Of a DNA stretch of 7,908 nt, positions 1 through 5,318 are shown one piece after another; the stretch's first letter is position 1, and each line of letters opens with the position of its first letter. The stretch comes from Faecalibacterium sp. (GTDB lineage Bacteria > Bacillota > Clostridia > Oscillospirales > Ruminococcaceae): the NCBI GenBank assembly GCA_017483235.1, contig JAFULE010000024.1, positions 1 to 7,908 of the forward strand. Direction: 5' to 3'. The position numbers and the translations under genes are program-made. The notes beneath the pieces were generated by a model, which worked only from the letters and a program-made list of their open reading frames with translations, had not been told where the DNA came from and did not search any database.

Positions 1-25
1 ATGGAGTACTTCTTTCTTTTTTCTT

Positions 26-88
26 GTTCCTTTTTGAAAAAAGGAACCGAAAAACTTTTTGGTGGCGGAACAAAGAATTTTGTTCCGC
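26..88. repeat. Two perfect stem-loops sharing arm sequences
   Basis: The first hairpin pairs GTTCCTTTTT (26-35) with AAAAAGGAAC (38-47). The second pairs GCGGAACAAA (65-74) with TTTGTTCCGC (79-88) around a GAAT loop. Both contain the GTTCC/GGAAC pair, so the left arm of the first could also pair with the left arm of the second, giving an alternative fold. Neither is followed on the plus strand by a clear run of T after a GC-rich stem, so I do not call an intrinsic terminator. The first could still be the end of a transcript entering from the left. Confidence 0.6.
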
Positions 89-236
89 AGGGGTTTATCA
101 CGATTACTCGGCTCGTACTTCTTTCGAAAGTCGCTGCCGGCGGCCAGTGGGTGTAACGAGGAGGGTTTAACCGCACGGCTTACCAGCCGACCGAGTGGGT
201 GTTCCCTGAGAAATGAGTTCGGCGATAGCGAAGCTG

Positions 237-384
237 CAAAAGCCCCGCAGGGCTTTTGAGCCGACACCCCGGTTCGCTTGCGAACGCCGCGCAATTCTGC
301 ATGCGCGGCGAGGGCGGTGGGGCCCCATGTTCGGCGCAGCCGGCCATGGGGGAAAGCCCTCTGCCATTTCGAGGGGAATTCCCC
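237..384. repeat. Cluster of five consecutive perfect inverted repeats
   Basis: Within about 150 bases there are five inverted repeats. They are CAAAAGCCC/GGGCTTTTG (237-245 with 250-258), GTTCG/CGAAC around a CTTG loop (272-285), CGCCGCGC/GCGCGGCG (285-292 with 303-310), CCCCATG/CATGGGG (323-329 with 345-351) and the palindrome GGGGAATTCCCC (373-384). A tenfold-symmetric TGGGGCCCCA lies at 318-327. The G-C-closed CTTG loop resembles a known stable RNA tetraloop type. The first hairpin carries T-rich and A-rich outer arms and could act as a weak bidirectional terminator. Function is unknown; the density itself is what is seen. Confidence 0.6.
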
Positions 385-608
385 GAGGGAGGCCGGCTTT
401 AAGCTTTCCGCAGAAAAAAACAAAGCAGCCGCCCAGCATCTTATTCAGAATAACATGCCCGGCCCGGTTTTACAAGGCGCGGCGGAGTTTGGCGCGGCTT
501 CAACTTTGCCGGCGGAAAGGTGAAAAACATTCATTGTAGAAATCAAACAAATTGAATAGCTGGTTTTTGGCCGGTTTTGGCGCAGCATGAGAAAATGTCC
601 GCCCTGTA

Positions 609-637
609 TTGACAGCGGCGTACCGGCGGCGTATCAT
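609..637 (+). promoter_or_regulatory. Sigma-70-type promoter P1 upstream of the small transcript
   Basis: A consensus -35 box TTGACA (609-614) is followed after exactly 17 bases by TATCAT (632-637), one mismatch from TATAAT. Transcription would start near 644. The nearest downstream element is an intrinsic terminator ending at 768, not a start codon, so this promoter appears to drive a short RNA or an attenuated leader of ilvE. Confidence 0.6.
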
Positions 638-643
638 ACCCCC

Positions 644-768
644 ATCGGAACCGAAAAGTGTGAATATTTCGAGGGAATTGCGGCAGTTACCGCGGGCGGC
701 ACAGCGGCCGCCCCGGGCCGCAGCGCTTCGTCTTCAATAGAGGGGAAGACGAAGCCTTTTTTGTTTTT
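644..768 (+). ncRNA. Candidate small RNA or attenuated ilvE leader
   Basis: A near-consensus promoter (609-637) and a strong intrinsic terminator (725-768) bracket this segment, predicting an RNA of about 125 nt. Three stem-loops occur in order: GCGG/CCGC (680-693), GCGGCC/GGCCGC (704-721) and the terminator stem. No ATG lies in the segment. A 26-codon frame from GTG at 660 to a TAG in the terminator loop exists, with Leu codons TTG, TTA, CTT and CTT, but it lacks a convincing ribosome binding site. Because ilvE follows on the same strand, the segment could be an attenuation leader. Because ilvE also has its own promoter, it could equally be an independent small RNA. It matches no RNA family I can name with confidence. 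Confidence 0.4.
725..768 (+). terminator. Intrinsic terminator upstream of ilvE
   Basis: GCTTCGTCTTC (725-735) pairs perfectly over 11 bp with GAAGACGAAGC (745-755) across a 9-base loop. It is followed by C and a T-rich tract (757-768) interrupted by one G. This is a textbook Rho-independent terminator. It ends the short P1 transcript, and any read-through would enter ilvE. Confidence 0.85.
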
Positions 769-796
769 ATCCGGCCTGCGGCGGGCAAAAAAGCCC

Positions 797-824
797 TTGT
801 AAAATGGCCGGACTTTTATATAAT
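797..824 (+). promoter_or_regulatory. Promoter P2 for ilvE
   Basis: TTGTAA (797-802) and a perfect TATAAT (819-824) are separated by 16 bases. Transcription would start near 831, leaving a 5' leader of about 57 bases before the ilvE ATG at 888. It lies just after the terminator, so ilvE can be expressed independently of the upstream P1 transcript. Confidence 0.65.
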
Positions 825-887
825 AAAGTGTATACGAACACGACCGGCCCACCCCAGCCGTGCCCATACAGAAAAGAGGGAAACATC

Positions 888-1967
888 ATGTTGGATATCA
901 AAATCACCCGCACCGCCGCCCCCAAGGCAAAGCCCGAAGACGAAACCAAGCTGGGCTTTGGCAAAAAGTTTACCGATCACATGTTTGTGATGGAATACGA
1001 AAAAGGCATTGGCTGGCACAACCCCCGCATCGAGCCCTATGCCCCCTTCCAGCTGGACCCCGCCTGCGTGGTGTTCCACTATGCGCAGGAAATTTTCGAA
1101 GGCATGAAGGCCTACCGCACCGCCGACGATACCATTCAGCTGTTCCGCCCCGAGGTGAACGCCGCCCGTATGCAGGATTCCAGCGACCGTCTTTGCATTC
1201 CCCCCATTCCGGTGGAGGATTATGTGCAGGCGGTCAAGGCACTGGTGGACGTGGAGCGCGACTGGGTGCCCCACACCGACGGCGCCAGCCTGTACATCCG
1301 CCCCTTTGTGTTTGCCACCGATGTGGGCCTGGGCGTGCATGCCAGCCATCATTATATTTTCAGCATCATCTGCTCGCCTTCCGGCGCGTACTATGCCGAG
1401 GGCATCAACCCGGTGCGCATCTATGTGGAGGATGAGTACATCCGCGCCGCCCCCGGCCTGACCGGCTTTACCAAGTGCGGCGGCAACTATGCGGCCTCCA
1501 TCAAAGCCGGCGAGCTGGCAGCCCAGCAGGGCTACGCCCAGGTGCTGTGGCTGGACGGCGTAGAGAAAAAGTACGTGGAAGAAGTGGGCAGCATGAACAT
1601 CTTATTCAATATAGACTGCAAGGTGTACAACGCCGCCTGCGAGGGCACCGTGCTGCCCGGCGTCACCCGCCGCAGCTGCATCGAACTGCTGCAGGACTGG
1701 GGCTATGAGGTGGTCGAGGGCAAAATTGCCATTGCCGACATCATGCAGGCCGGCCGCGAAGGCAAGCTGGAAGAAATTTTCGGCACCGGCACCGCCGCCG
1801 TGGTCAGCCCGGTCAAGGAGCTGACCTGGAAGGGCGAAAGCGTCTTGATCGGCGACGGCAACATCGGCCCTGTGACCCAGAAGCTGTACGACACCATGAC
1901 CGGTATGCAGTGGGGCAAGCTGCCCGATACCAAGGGCTGGATCAGCGTGGTGGAAAAGGTTTACTGA
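888..1967 (+). CDS. ilvE: Branched-chain-amino-acid aminotransferase, class II type
   Basis: A cytosolic PLP-dependent fold-type IV enzyme that interconverts Leu, Ile and Val with their 2-oxo acids, using 2-oxoglutarate/glutamate as partner. It is the last step of branched-chain amino acid synthesis and the first of catabolism. The product is 359 residues, normal for the longer class II (eukaryote-like) bacterial BCATs. Visible motifs are FEGMKAYR (70-77), the cofactor-binding lysine K196 in FTKCGGNYAAS, QVLWLDG (218-224), EEVGSMN (231-237) and the phosphate-binding GTGTAAVVSPV (299-309). The frame is open from ATG 804, but ATG 888 is preferred. It has AGAGGG (875-880) seven bases upstream, and 804 lies inside the P2 promoter. 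The gene stands alone: promoter P2 in front, terminator behind, convergent with the next gene. All key residues appear intact. Confidence 0.95.
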   Translation: MLDIKITRTAAPKAKPEDETKLGFGKKFTDHMFVMEYEKGIGWHNPRIEPYAPFQLDPACVVFHYAQEIFEGMKAYRTADDTIQLFRPEVNAARMQDSSDRLCIPPIPVEDYVQAVKALVDVERDWVPHTDGASLYIRPFVFATDVGLGVHASHHYIFSIICSPSGAYYAEGINPVRIYVEDEYIRAAPGLTGFTKCGGNYAASIKAGELAAQQGYAQVLWLDGVEKKYVEEVGSMNILFNIDCKVYNAACEGTVLPGVTRRSCIELLQDWGYEVVEGKIAIADIMQAGREGKLEEIFGTGTAAVVSPVKELTWKGESVLIGDGNIGPVTQKLYDTMTGMQWGKLPDTKGWISVVEKVY

Positions 1968-1998
1968 TTGTATAAAACGGATTCGATATTGCAGAACG

Positions 1999-2030
1999 AA
2001 ACCGCCCTCCGGCATGGAGGGCGGTTTTTT
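1999..2030 (+). terminator. Intrinsic terminator after ilvE
   Basis: ACCGCCCTCC (2001-2010) pairs over 10 bp with GGAGGGCGGT (2016-2025) around a GGCAT loop. Flanking A and T bases extend the stem, and six T's follow (2025-2030). It lies 32 bases after the ilvE stop, in the convergent gap with the MutS-like gene. On the minus strand the T tract is much poorer (GGTTTCG), so termination of the opposing operon here is possible but weaker. Confidence 0.92.
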
Positions 2031-2046
2031 CGTTGGTTTTGGGGTA

Positions 2047-3648
2047 TTATCGGCCGGCTAAAATTTCCTCGGCGCTCAGCCCGTACTTTTTTGCAATGTC
2101 TTTGGCATAGCTCAGCCCGTCGGGGGTGGTGCGCAGCACCCGGTAGCTGCGGGTGCCGTCGGCCACATTTTCCATCTGGGCCACCAGATTGTCCACACAG
2201 CCTTTGCGGCCGGGTACTGCGTTGAACTGGGCCAGCTTCTGGGTCAATTCATGGATGTGGGTAACGAACAGCCCGCTGCAGCCGATCACGTTCACCGCGC
2301 TGATCACCTCGCCCGCAATGTAGCTGCCCTCCAAAAGGCTGGTGCTGCTGAAGCTTTCGTCCATCAGCAGCAAATCGTATTCTGTCAGCCGGTGCAGCAC
2401 TGCGCTCATCCGGGCGCACTCGCTTTCCAGTCGGCCCTTGCCGTAGTTGTCCTCGTCCGAGGTGGGGAAGTGGGTGAAGATGCACCGCACCGGGCTAAGC
2501 TCGGCGGCTTCGGCGGGCACCAGCAGTCCCAGCTGGAACAGCGCCTGCGCCATGCCCACCGCATAGCAGAAGATGGACTTGCCGCCGTGGTTGGGCCCGG
2601 TGATCAGGAAGAACCGCCCCTGCTTATCGCAGGCAAAATCGTTGCACACCAGCGTTTCGCCCAGCCCTTTCAGGGCCAGCATGGGGTTGCAGACATTTTT
2701 CAGCCGCAGGGCCTTTTCGGCCATGGGGCGAATCACCGGCCGGCACAGGGGGCAGCCGGCGGCCTTCAGCTCCTGCAAAAAGTGGATGGCCGCCGACAAA
2801 AAACGGAAGTCGTCCAGCAGATCCACAAAAAATCGGGCCTGATCGGTGTAGTACTGGTCGATCACCGGCGCCCAGCTTTTTACGGTGCGGGCAAAAATGC
2901 TGTCCAGCGCCCACAGGGCGGCGCTGTTGATGGCGGCTTTTTCGCTGTCGCGGCTGGTTTTGGAAATGTTGGCAAAGCCGCTGATGCACACCATGGGGTC
3001 GCTGCCCTGCCGGCCCAGCAGCTTATCCATCAGGCTGCCCATCCGGTAGGGCTGGGTGTTCACCGCCAGCAGGCCCGCCTCGGCGGCTTTCAGGGTGCCA
3101 TCCAGATTGATGCCCACCGCAATGCTTTTGACATGGCCGATGCGGTACTGCACCTTGCTTAAATGCCCGCGCAGGTGGGTGTCTTCGGGGCTGTTCCACC
3201 GGGCGTTGATCTCGGCCTTCAGCCGCTGCAGCCCCTCGCTTTTGGGGGCGGCGTCGGCCAACCGGGTGTAGAACAGCTCCATAATTTCCAGATACATCTC
3301 AAGGCAGCGGGTGCAGTTCAGGCTGCTTTCCAGCGTGGCGTCCACCCCGCCCAGCACCTTGCGCATCTCGTACAGGTCCCGCATCAGGGGCAGCGCGTCG
3401 TCGATCAGTCCAAACAGGGCGGGGGTTTCCATCAGGTCGTTGACCACATCGGCGCGGTAGGCCAGCACCGCCTCGTCGCTGCTGAAAAATTTTTCCAGCT
3501 TCAGGTCCAAAAGGCCGCGAAAGCTTTCCCGCCGCAGGGCCACCATCCGGTCGATCTGTAAAGTTTTCAGAAAGCTGTCGTCCGGCAGCGGCGCGGCCGG
3601 GCCGGTGTACCCGGTGGGAAACAGCAGACGGAAACGCTGGTTGGACAT
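2047..3648 (-). CDS. MutS-like ATPase without a mismatch-recognition domain
   Basis: A 533-residue protein ending in a MutS-type ABC ATPase (MutS domain V). Visible are Walker A GPNHGGKS (351-358), Walker B LLLMDE (426-431) followed by SFSSTS, and the THIHEL switch-histidine segment (463-468). The signature region reads GRLESECARM (405-414) instead of the STFMVEM-like signature of true MutS. That form is seen in short MutS-related proteins of uncharacterised role. Residues 1 to about 330 are largely helical in character and resemble the MutS core/lever (domain III), with no Phe-X-Glu mismatch-reading domain. It is therefore unlikely to be the housekeeping mismatch-repair MutS. It may bind branched or unusual nucleic acid, but that is inference. 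It starts at ATG 3648 with AAAGGAGGG (3657-3665), and is last in the operon, 22 bases after the DUF1349 gene. Confidence 0.85.
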   Translation of the reverse strand: MSNQRFRLLFPTGYTGPAAPLPDDSFLKTLQIDRMVALRRESFRGLLDLKLEKFFSSDEAVLAYRADVVNDLMETPALFGLIDDALPLMRDLYEMRKVLGGVDATLESSLNCTRCLEMYLEIMELFYTRLADAAPKSEGLQRLKAEINARWNSPEDTHLRGHLSKVQYRIGHVKSIAVGINLDGTLKAAEAGLLAVNTQPYRMGSLMDKLLGRQGSDPMVCISGFANISKTSRDSEKAAINSAALWALDSIFARTVKSWAPVIDQYYTDQARFFVDLLDDFRFLSAAIHFLQELKAAGCPLCRPVIRPMAEKALRLKNVCNPMLALKGLGETLVCNDFACDKQGRFFLITGPNHGGKSIFCYAVGMAQALFQLGLLVPAEAAELSPVRCIFTHFPTSDEDNYGKGRLESECARMSAVLHRLTEYDLLLMDESFSSTSLLEGSYIAGEVISAVNVIGCSGLFVTHIHELTQKLAQFNAVPGRKGCVDNLVAQMENVADGTRSYRVLRTTPDGLSYAKDIAKKYGLSAEEILAGR

Positions 3649-3651
3649 GGA

Positions 3652-3668
3652 CGGGGCCCTCCTTTCGG
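3652..3668 (-). promoter_or_regulatory. Ribosome binding site with 17-base sequence shared with the 7506 site
   Basis: On the minus strand CCGAAAGGAGGGCCCCG lies three bases before the ATG of the MutS-like gene. The same 17 bases occur before the GIY-YIG gene (7506-7522). The core AAAGGAGG is a near-perfect anti-16S complement. The flanking GGGCCCCG is not explained by ribosome binding. Confidence 0.7.
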
Positions 3669-3670
3669 GG

Positions 3671-4282
3671 TTATGCTTCGTCGGGCTGCTGGCCGTTGTG
3701 GGCCAGCCATTTGCATTCGGTCAGCTGCAGGTTGGTAAAGGTGGCTTTGAAAGAGGATTCTTCGGGGCTGCAGGCGTAAATGCCGAACCGCACCGTGCCC
3801 CCGCCCTGCCACAGATGGCAGATGCGCATCTGCCGGAAGGTGACGCCGTCCTCCGAGCATTCGATGCAGAAATCATCCTGCCGGCGGCTCAGCCGATACC
3901 ACATCGACTTGACCGCGGCGTCGATCTCGGTGGTGGCCCAGTCGGAATAGCCGTGGTTGGTCACCACACTGCCCAGATGCTGGAAGCGCTCGTTTTCGTA
4001 TTCGATCGAGGCTTTCAGCCAGTTTTCGCTGTCCAGATACAGCACAATGCCGCACTGGTCAAACCGGTGCTTGCTTTCAAACTGGGTTTTTACGGTAAAG
4101 GAGAAAAACGGCTCGGCGGTCTGTAACTGCAGCACCGGGGCGTTGTCGTTGCGGAAGTGGTAGTAGGTGCGCTGCCACAGATCGGTGTGGGGCGCGGTCA
4201 CGATCTCGATGACGTCGTCGGCAATGGTGTAAGCGGCCGGCTGGCGGGTCCATTGCAGCTGGGTCAGATCAAAGTTCATCAT
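3671..4282 (-). CDS. DUF1349 (concanavalin-like beta-sandwich) protein
   Basis: A 203-residue cytosolic protein of the DUF1349 family, whose members adopt a concanavalin A-like jelly-roll fold. Some relatives are annotated as carbohydrate-binding or regulators, but the biochemical role is unknown. Recognisable family stretches are DQCGIVLYLDSENWLKASIE (75-94), LGSVVTNHGYSDWAT (103-117), RLSRRQDDFCIECSEDG (130-146) and the closing GIYACSP (167-173). One such domain fills the protein; there is no signal peptide or membrane segment. The frame can be opened at GTG 4291, but that codon overlaps the ribosome binding site. GAGG (4291-4294) sits eight bases before ATG 4282, so 4282 is chosen; ATG 4279 is possible. 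It is the middle gene of the minus-strand operon. Confidence 0.85.
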   Translation of the reverse strand: MMNFDLTQLQWTRQPAAYTIADDVIEIVTAPHTDLWQRTYYHFRNDNAPVLQLQTAEPFFSFTVKTQFESKHRFDQCGIVLYLDSENWLKASIEYENERFQHLGSVVTNHGYSDWATTEIDAAVKSMWYRLSRRQDDFCIECSEDGVTFRQMRICHLWQGGGTVRFGIYACSPEESSFKATFTNLQLTECKWLAHNGQQPDEA

Positions 4283-4316
4283 ACAGGGCACCTCGCGTTA
4301 AAAATAATGGGGCGGC

Positions 4317-4331
4317 CCGGCTTACAGCCGG
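4317..4331 (-). repeat. Hairpin spanning the MYG1-family stop codon
   Basis: On the minus strand CCGGCT (4331-4326) pairs with AGCCGG (4322-4317) around a three-base loop, so the stop codon lies within the hairpin. A T run (TATTTTT) appears only about 13 bases further on, too far for a standard terminator. It could damp read-through to the DUF1349 gene or protect the 3' end of a processed message; either is conjecture. Confidence 0.35.
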
Positions 4332-5149
4332 CCGTTGTTCTTCAGCACCTGCCGGCAGGCGGCAATGGCGGTTTCCTTGGTGTCGGCGGTGATCAAAAAC
4401 CGGCTGGCATGGCAGAAGCTGATGCCCGGCAGGCCGCTTTTCTGGGCAATCACCTCGGGGGGCTGGCCCGCCCAGCTTTGAGGGAAGGGCAGCTTGGACT
4501 TTTTGGTTTTGCGGTCGGGCACGCACTGGGCGCTCCAGCCGCCGCGCTGGCTGGGGTACACCACAAACAGTGCCTCGCTGCGGTACAGCCCGTTTTTCCA
4601 CGGCAGATAGCAGGGCAAAATCACAATGCCGTCCTTGCTTTGGCGGTAGGCCTCGCGCACCCGGTCGTCGGCCCGGTTCACCGCATTGGCGGTGTCGATC
4701 TGCTTTTCCAGAATCTGTTTGGCCACCGCCACCGCCTGCATAAAACAGGCATCGGCGTCCTCTTTCGAATCCCATGCCGGGTTAAAAAAGCCGATGGCGT
4801 CGCACAGGCTGTTGGGCTCGCCGGTGTTGTCGTTCAGATCCAGCGGCTGCACAAAGTTTTCGTCGATCAGCCGGGCCTGATTTTCGCCCACAAGGCCCGG
4901 CCCCAGCACCCGCCACAGCAGGCCAAAGGCCGCATAAGGCACCCCGTTGTACCGGCTTTCGCGGGGCTCCTGATGATGGTCGAACATGCCAAAGCCCACG
5001 TCGTACACAATGCCGTCGAAATCGTCGGGCACCGTAAAGCCGCGGGTGATCTGAATGTCCGGCCGCACGATCTGCAGCAAAGCGGTGGCAAACACGTCGT
5101 CGGCGTGGAACTTGCCCGCATGGGTAAAGCCTCTGGCAGGGATCTTCAT
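4322..5149 (-). CDS. MYG1 / UPF0160 family DHH-like putative exonuclease
   Basis: A 275-residue soluble protein of the MYG1 (UPF0160) family, related to the DHH phosphoesterases. The human homologue is reported as a 3'-5' RNA exonuclease; bacterial members are largely uncharacterised. Family motifs are complete: THAGKFHADDV (9-19) with metal-binding His and Asp residues, VYDVGFGMFDHHQ (48-60) carrying the DHH triad, the PLDLND segment (102-107), and the C-terminal SWAGQPPEVIAQKSGLPG (225-242) followed by FCHASRF (245-251). The length is typical of compact bacterial forms. The frame opens at 5248, but ATG 5149 is preferred: AGAGGT lies about seven bases upstream, the family motif begins immediately, and a promoter sits between 5206 and 5234. 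It is the first gene of the operon, 39 bases ahead of the DUF1349 gene. Confidence 0.88.
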   Translation of the reverse strand: MKIPARGFTHAGKFHADDVFATALLQIVRPDIQITRGFTVPDDFDGIVYDVGFGMFDHHQEPRESRYNGVPYAAFGLLWRVLGPGLVGENQARLIDENFVQPLDLNDNTGEPNSLCDAIGFFNPAWDSKEDADACFMQAVAVAKQILEKQIDTANAVNRADDRVREAYRQSKDGIVILPCYLPWKNGLYRSEALFVVYPSQRGGWSAQCVPDRKTKKSKLPFPQSWAGQPPEVIAQKSGLPGISFCHASRFLITADTKETAIAACRQVLKNNGRL

Positions 5150-5170
5150 CTGGTTACCTCTTTCTATCGC

Positions 5171-5188
5171 AGCCCCGGGGGGCTTTTT
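5171..5188. repeat. GC-rich hairpin in the minus-strand leader
   Basis: AGCCC (5171-5175) pairs with GGGCT (5180-5184) and is followed on the plus strand by T's to 5188. In that orientation it looks like a small terminator, but there is no plus-strand gene ending here. On the minus strand it falls in the 5' leader of the MYG1-family gene, about 20 bases before the start codon, and is preceded by A's. It may stabilise the leader or block stray rightward transcription. Confidence 0.35.
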
Positions 5189-5205
5189 CGGTTGAATGTG
5201 GTAAA

Positions 5206-5234
5206 AGTATAGCACAAATCTGTGCGGCGTACAA
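5206..5234 (-). promoter_or_regulatory. Promoter of the MYG1-DUF1349-MutS operon
   Basis: Reading the minus strand, TTGTAC (5234-5229) and TATACT (5211-5206) are 17 bases apart, and the -10 is extended by TGC (TGCTATACT). Transcription would start near 5199, giving a leader of about 50 bases. GCACA/TGTGC (5212-5225), an inverted repeat around AATC, lies inside the spacer and could be an operator or part of the extended -10. Confidence 0.6.
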
Positions 5235-5240
5235 TTTTCA

Positions 5241-5254
5241 TGCGGCAAACCGCA
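5241..5254. promoter_or_regulatory. Inverted repeat between divergent promoters, possible operator
   Basis: TGCGG CAAA CCGCA is a 14-base perfect inverted repeat. It lies between the two divergent promoters, overlapping where a -35 box for the amidase promoter should be. That -35 box is not recognisable, which fits a promoter needing an activator or an extended -10. Whether any protein binds here is unknown. Confidence 0.3.
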
Positions 5255-5262
5255 CCGCCTTG

Positions 5263-5271
5263 TGTTATACT
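5263..5271 (+). promoter_or_regulatory. Extended -10 promoter of the amidase gene
   Basis: TGTTATACT forms an extended -10 (TG, one base, TATACT at 5266-5271). No good -35 lies 16-18 bases upstream. Transcription would start near 5278, leaving a leader of about 41 bases. Confidence 0.5.
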
Positions 5272-5290
5272 GAAACCAATATCATTTACC

Positions 5291-5312
5291 CGCGGCGGTG
5301 CCGCGCAGGAGG
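5291..5312 (+). promoter_or_regulatory. Leader hairpin abutting the amidase ribosome binding site
   Basis: CGCGGC (5291-5296) pairs with GCCGCG (5300-5305) around GGT. One base later comes AGGAGG (5307-5312), six bases before ATG 5319. The hairpin does not bury the ribosome binding site, but it sits directly beside it and may shape access or message stability. The in-frame GTG at 5298 lies inside this hairpin, which argues against it as the start. Confidence 0.5.
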
Positions 5313-5318
5313 TCTGGC

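Larger units (their letters stand above)
1..605. other. Non-coding, hairpin-rich intergenic region
   Basis: I see no convincing gene in this stretch. Several short frames are open on both strands, but none has a good ribosome binding site, a recognisable motif or a composition like the real genes downstream. The frames also run straight through perfect hairpins. The first 60 bases are AT-rich, and the rest is GC-rich and packed with inverted repeats (listed separately). Small direct repeats are also present: GTACTTCTTTC at 6-16 and 115-125, TTGTTCC at 24-30 and 80-86, and AGTGGGTGT at 146-154 and 194-202. The pattern suits a dispersed intergenic repeat or a structured RNA. Copy number in the genome cannot be judged from one window. 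Confidence 0.6.

Noticed and set aside
1..156. 51-codon frame from ATG at position 1 to TAA at 154-156
   Set aside because: It runs through two perfect hairpins, has no visible ribosome binding site in the window and shows no recognisable domain. It might be the tail of a frame entering from the left, but I cannot support it as a gene.
237..384. CRISPR array or tRNA/rRNA in the hairpin-rich region
   Set aside because: The inverted repeats all differ in sequence and spacing, with no repeated unit separated by spacers. No tRNA cloverleaf or rRNA signature could be found.
213..539. 108-codon plus-strand frame and the overlapping 90-codon minus-strand frame (167-439)
   Set aside because: Both are Arg/Pro-rich, overlap each other across a run of inverted repeats, and lack good ribosome binding sites and family motifs. 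They are probably chance openings in GC-rich non-coding DNA.
804..887. 28-codon N-terminal extension of ilvE from ATG 804
   Set aside because: ATG 804 lies inside the P2 promoter, has no ribosome binding site, and the extra residues do not match the family N-terminus. ATG 888 has AGAGGG at the right distance.
2251..3162. 303-codon plus-strand frame antisense to the MutS-like gene
   Set aside because: Shadow frame with His/Gln/Ala-rich composition and no recognisable domain. The opposite strand carries intact Walker motifs.
4157..5212. 351-codon plus-strand frame antisense to the MYG1-family gene
   Set aside because: Same cause: a composition shadow of a gene with complete family motifs on the other strand.
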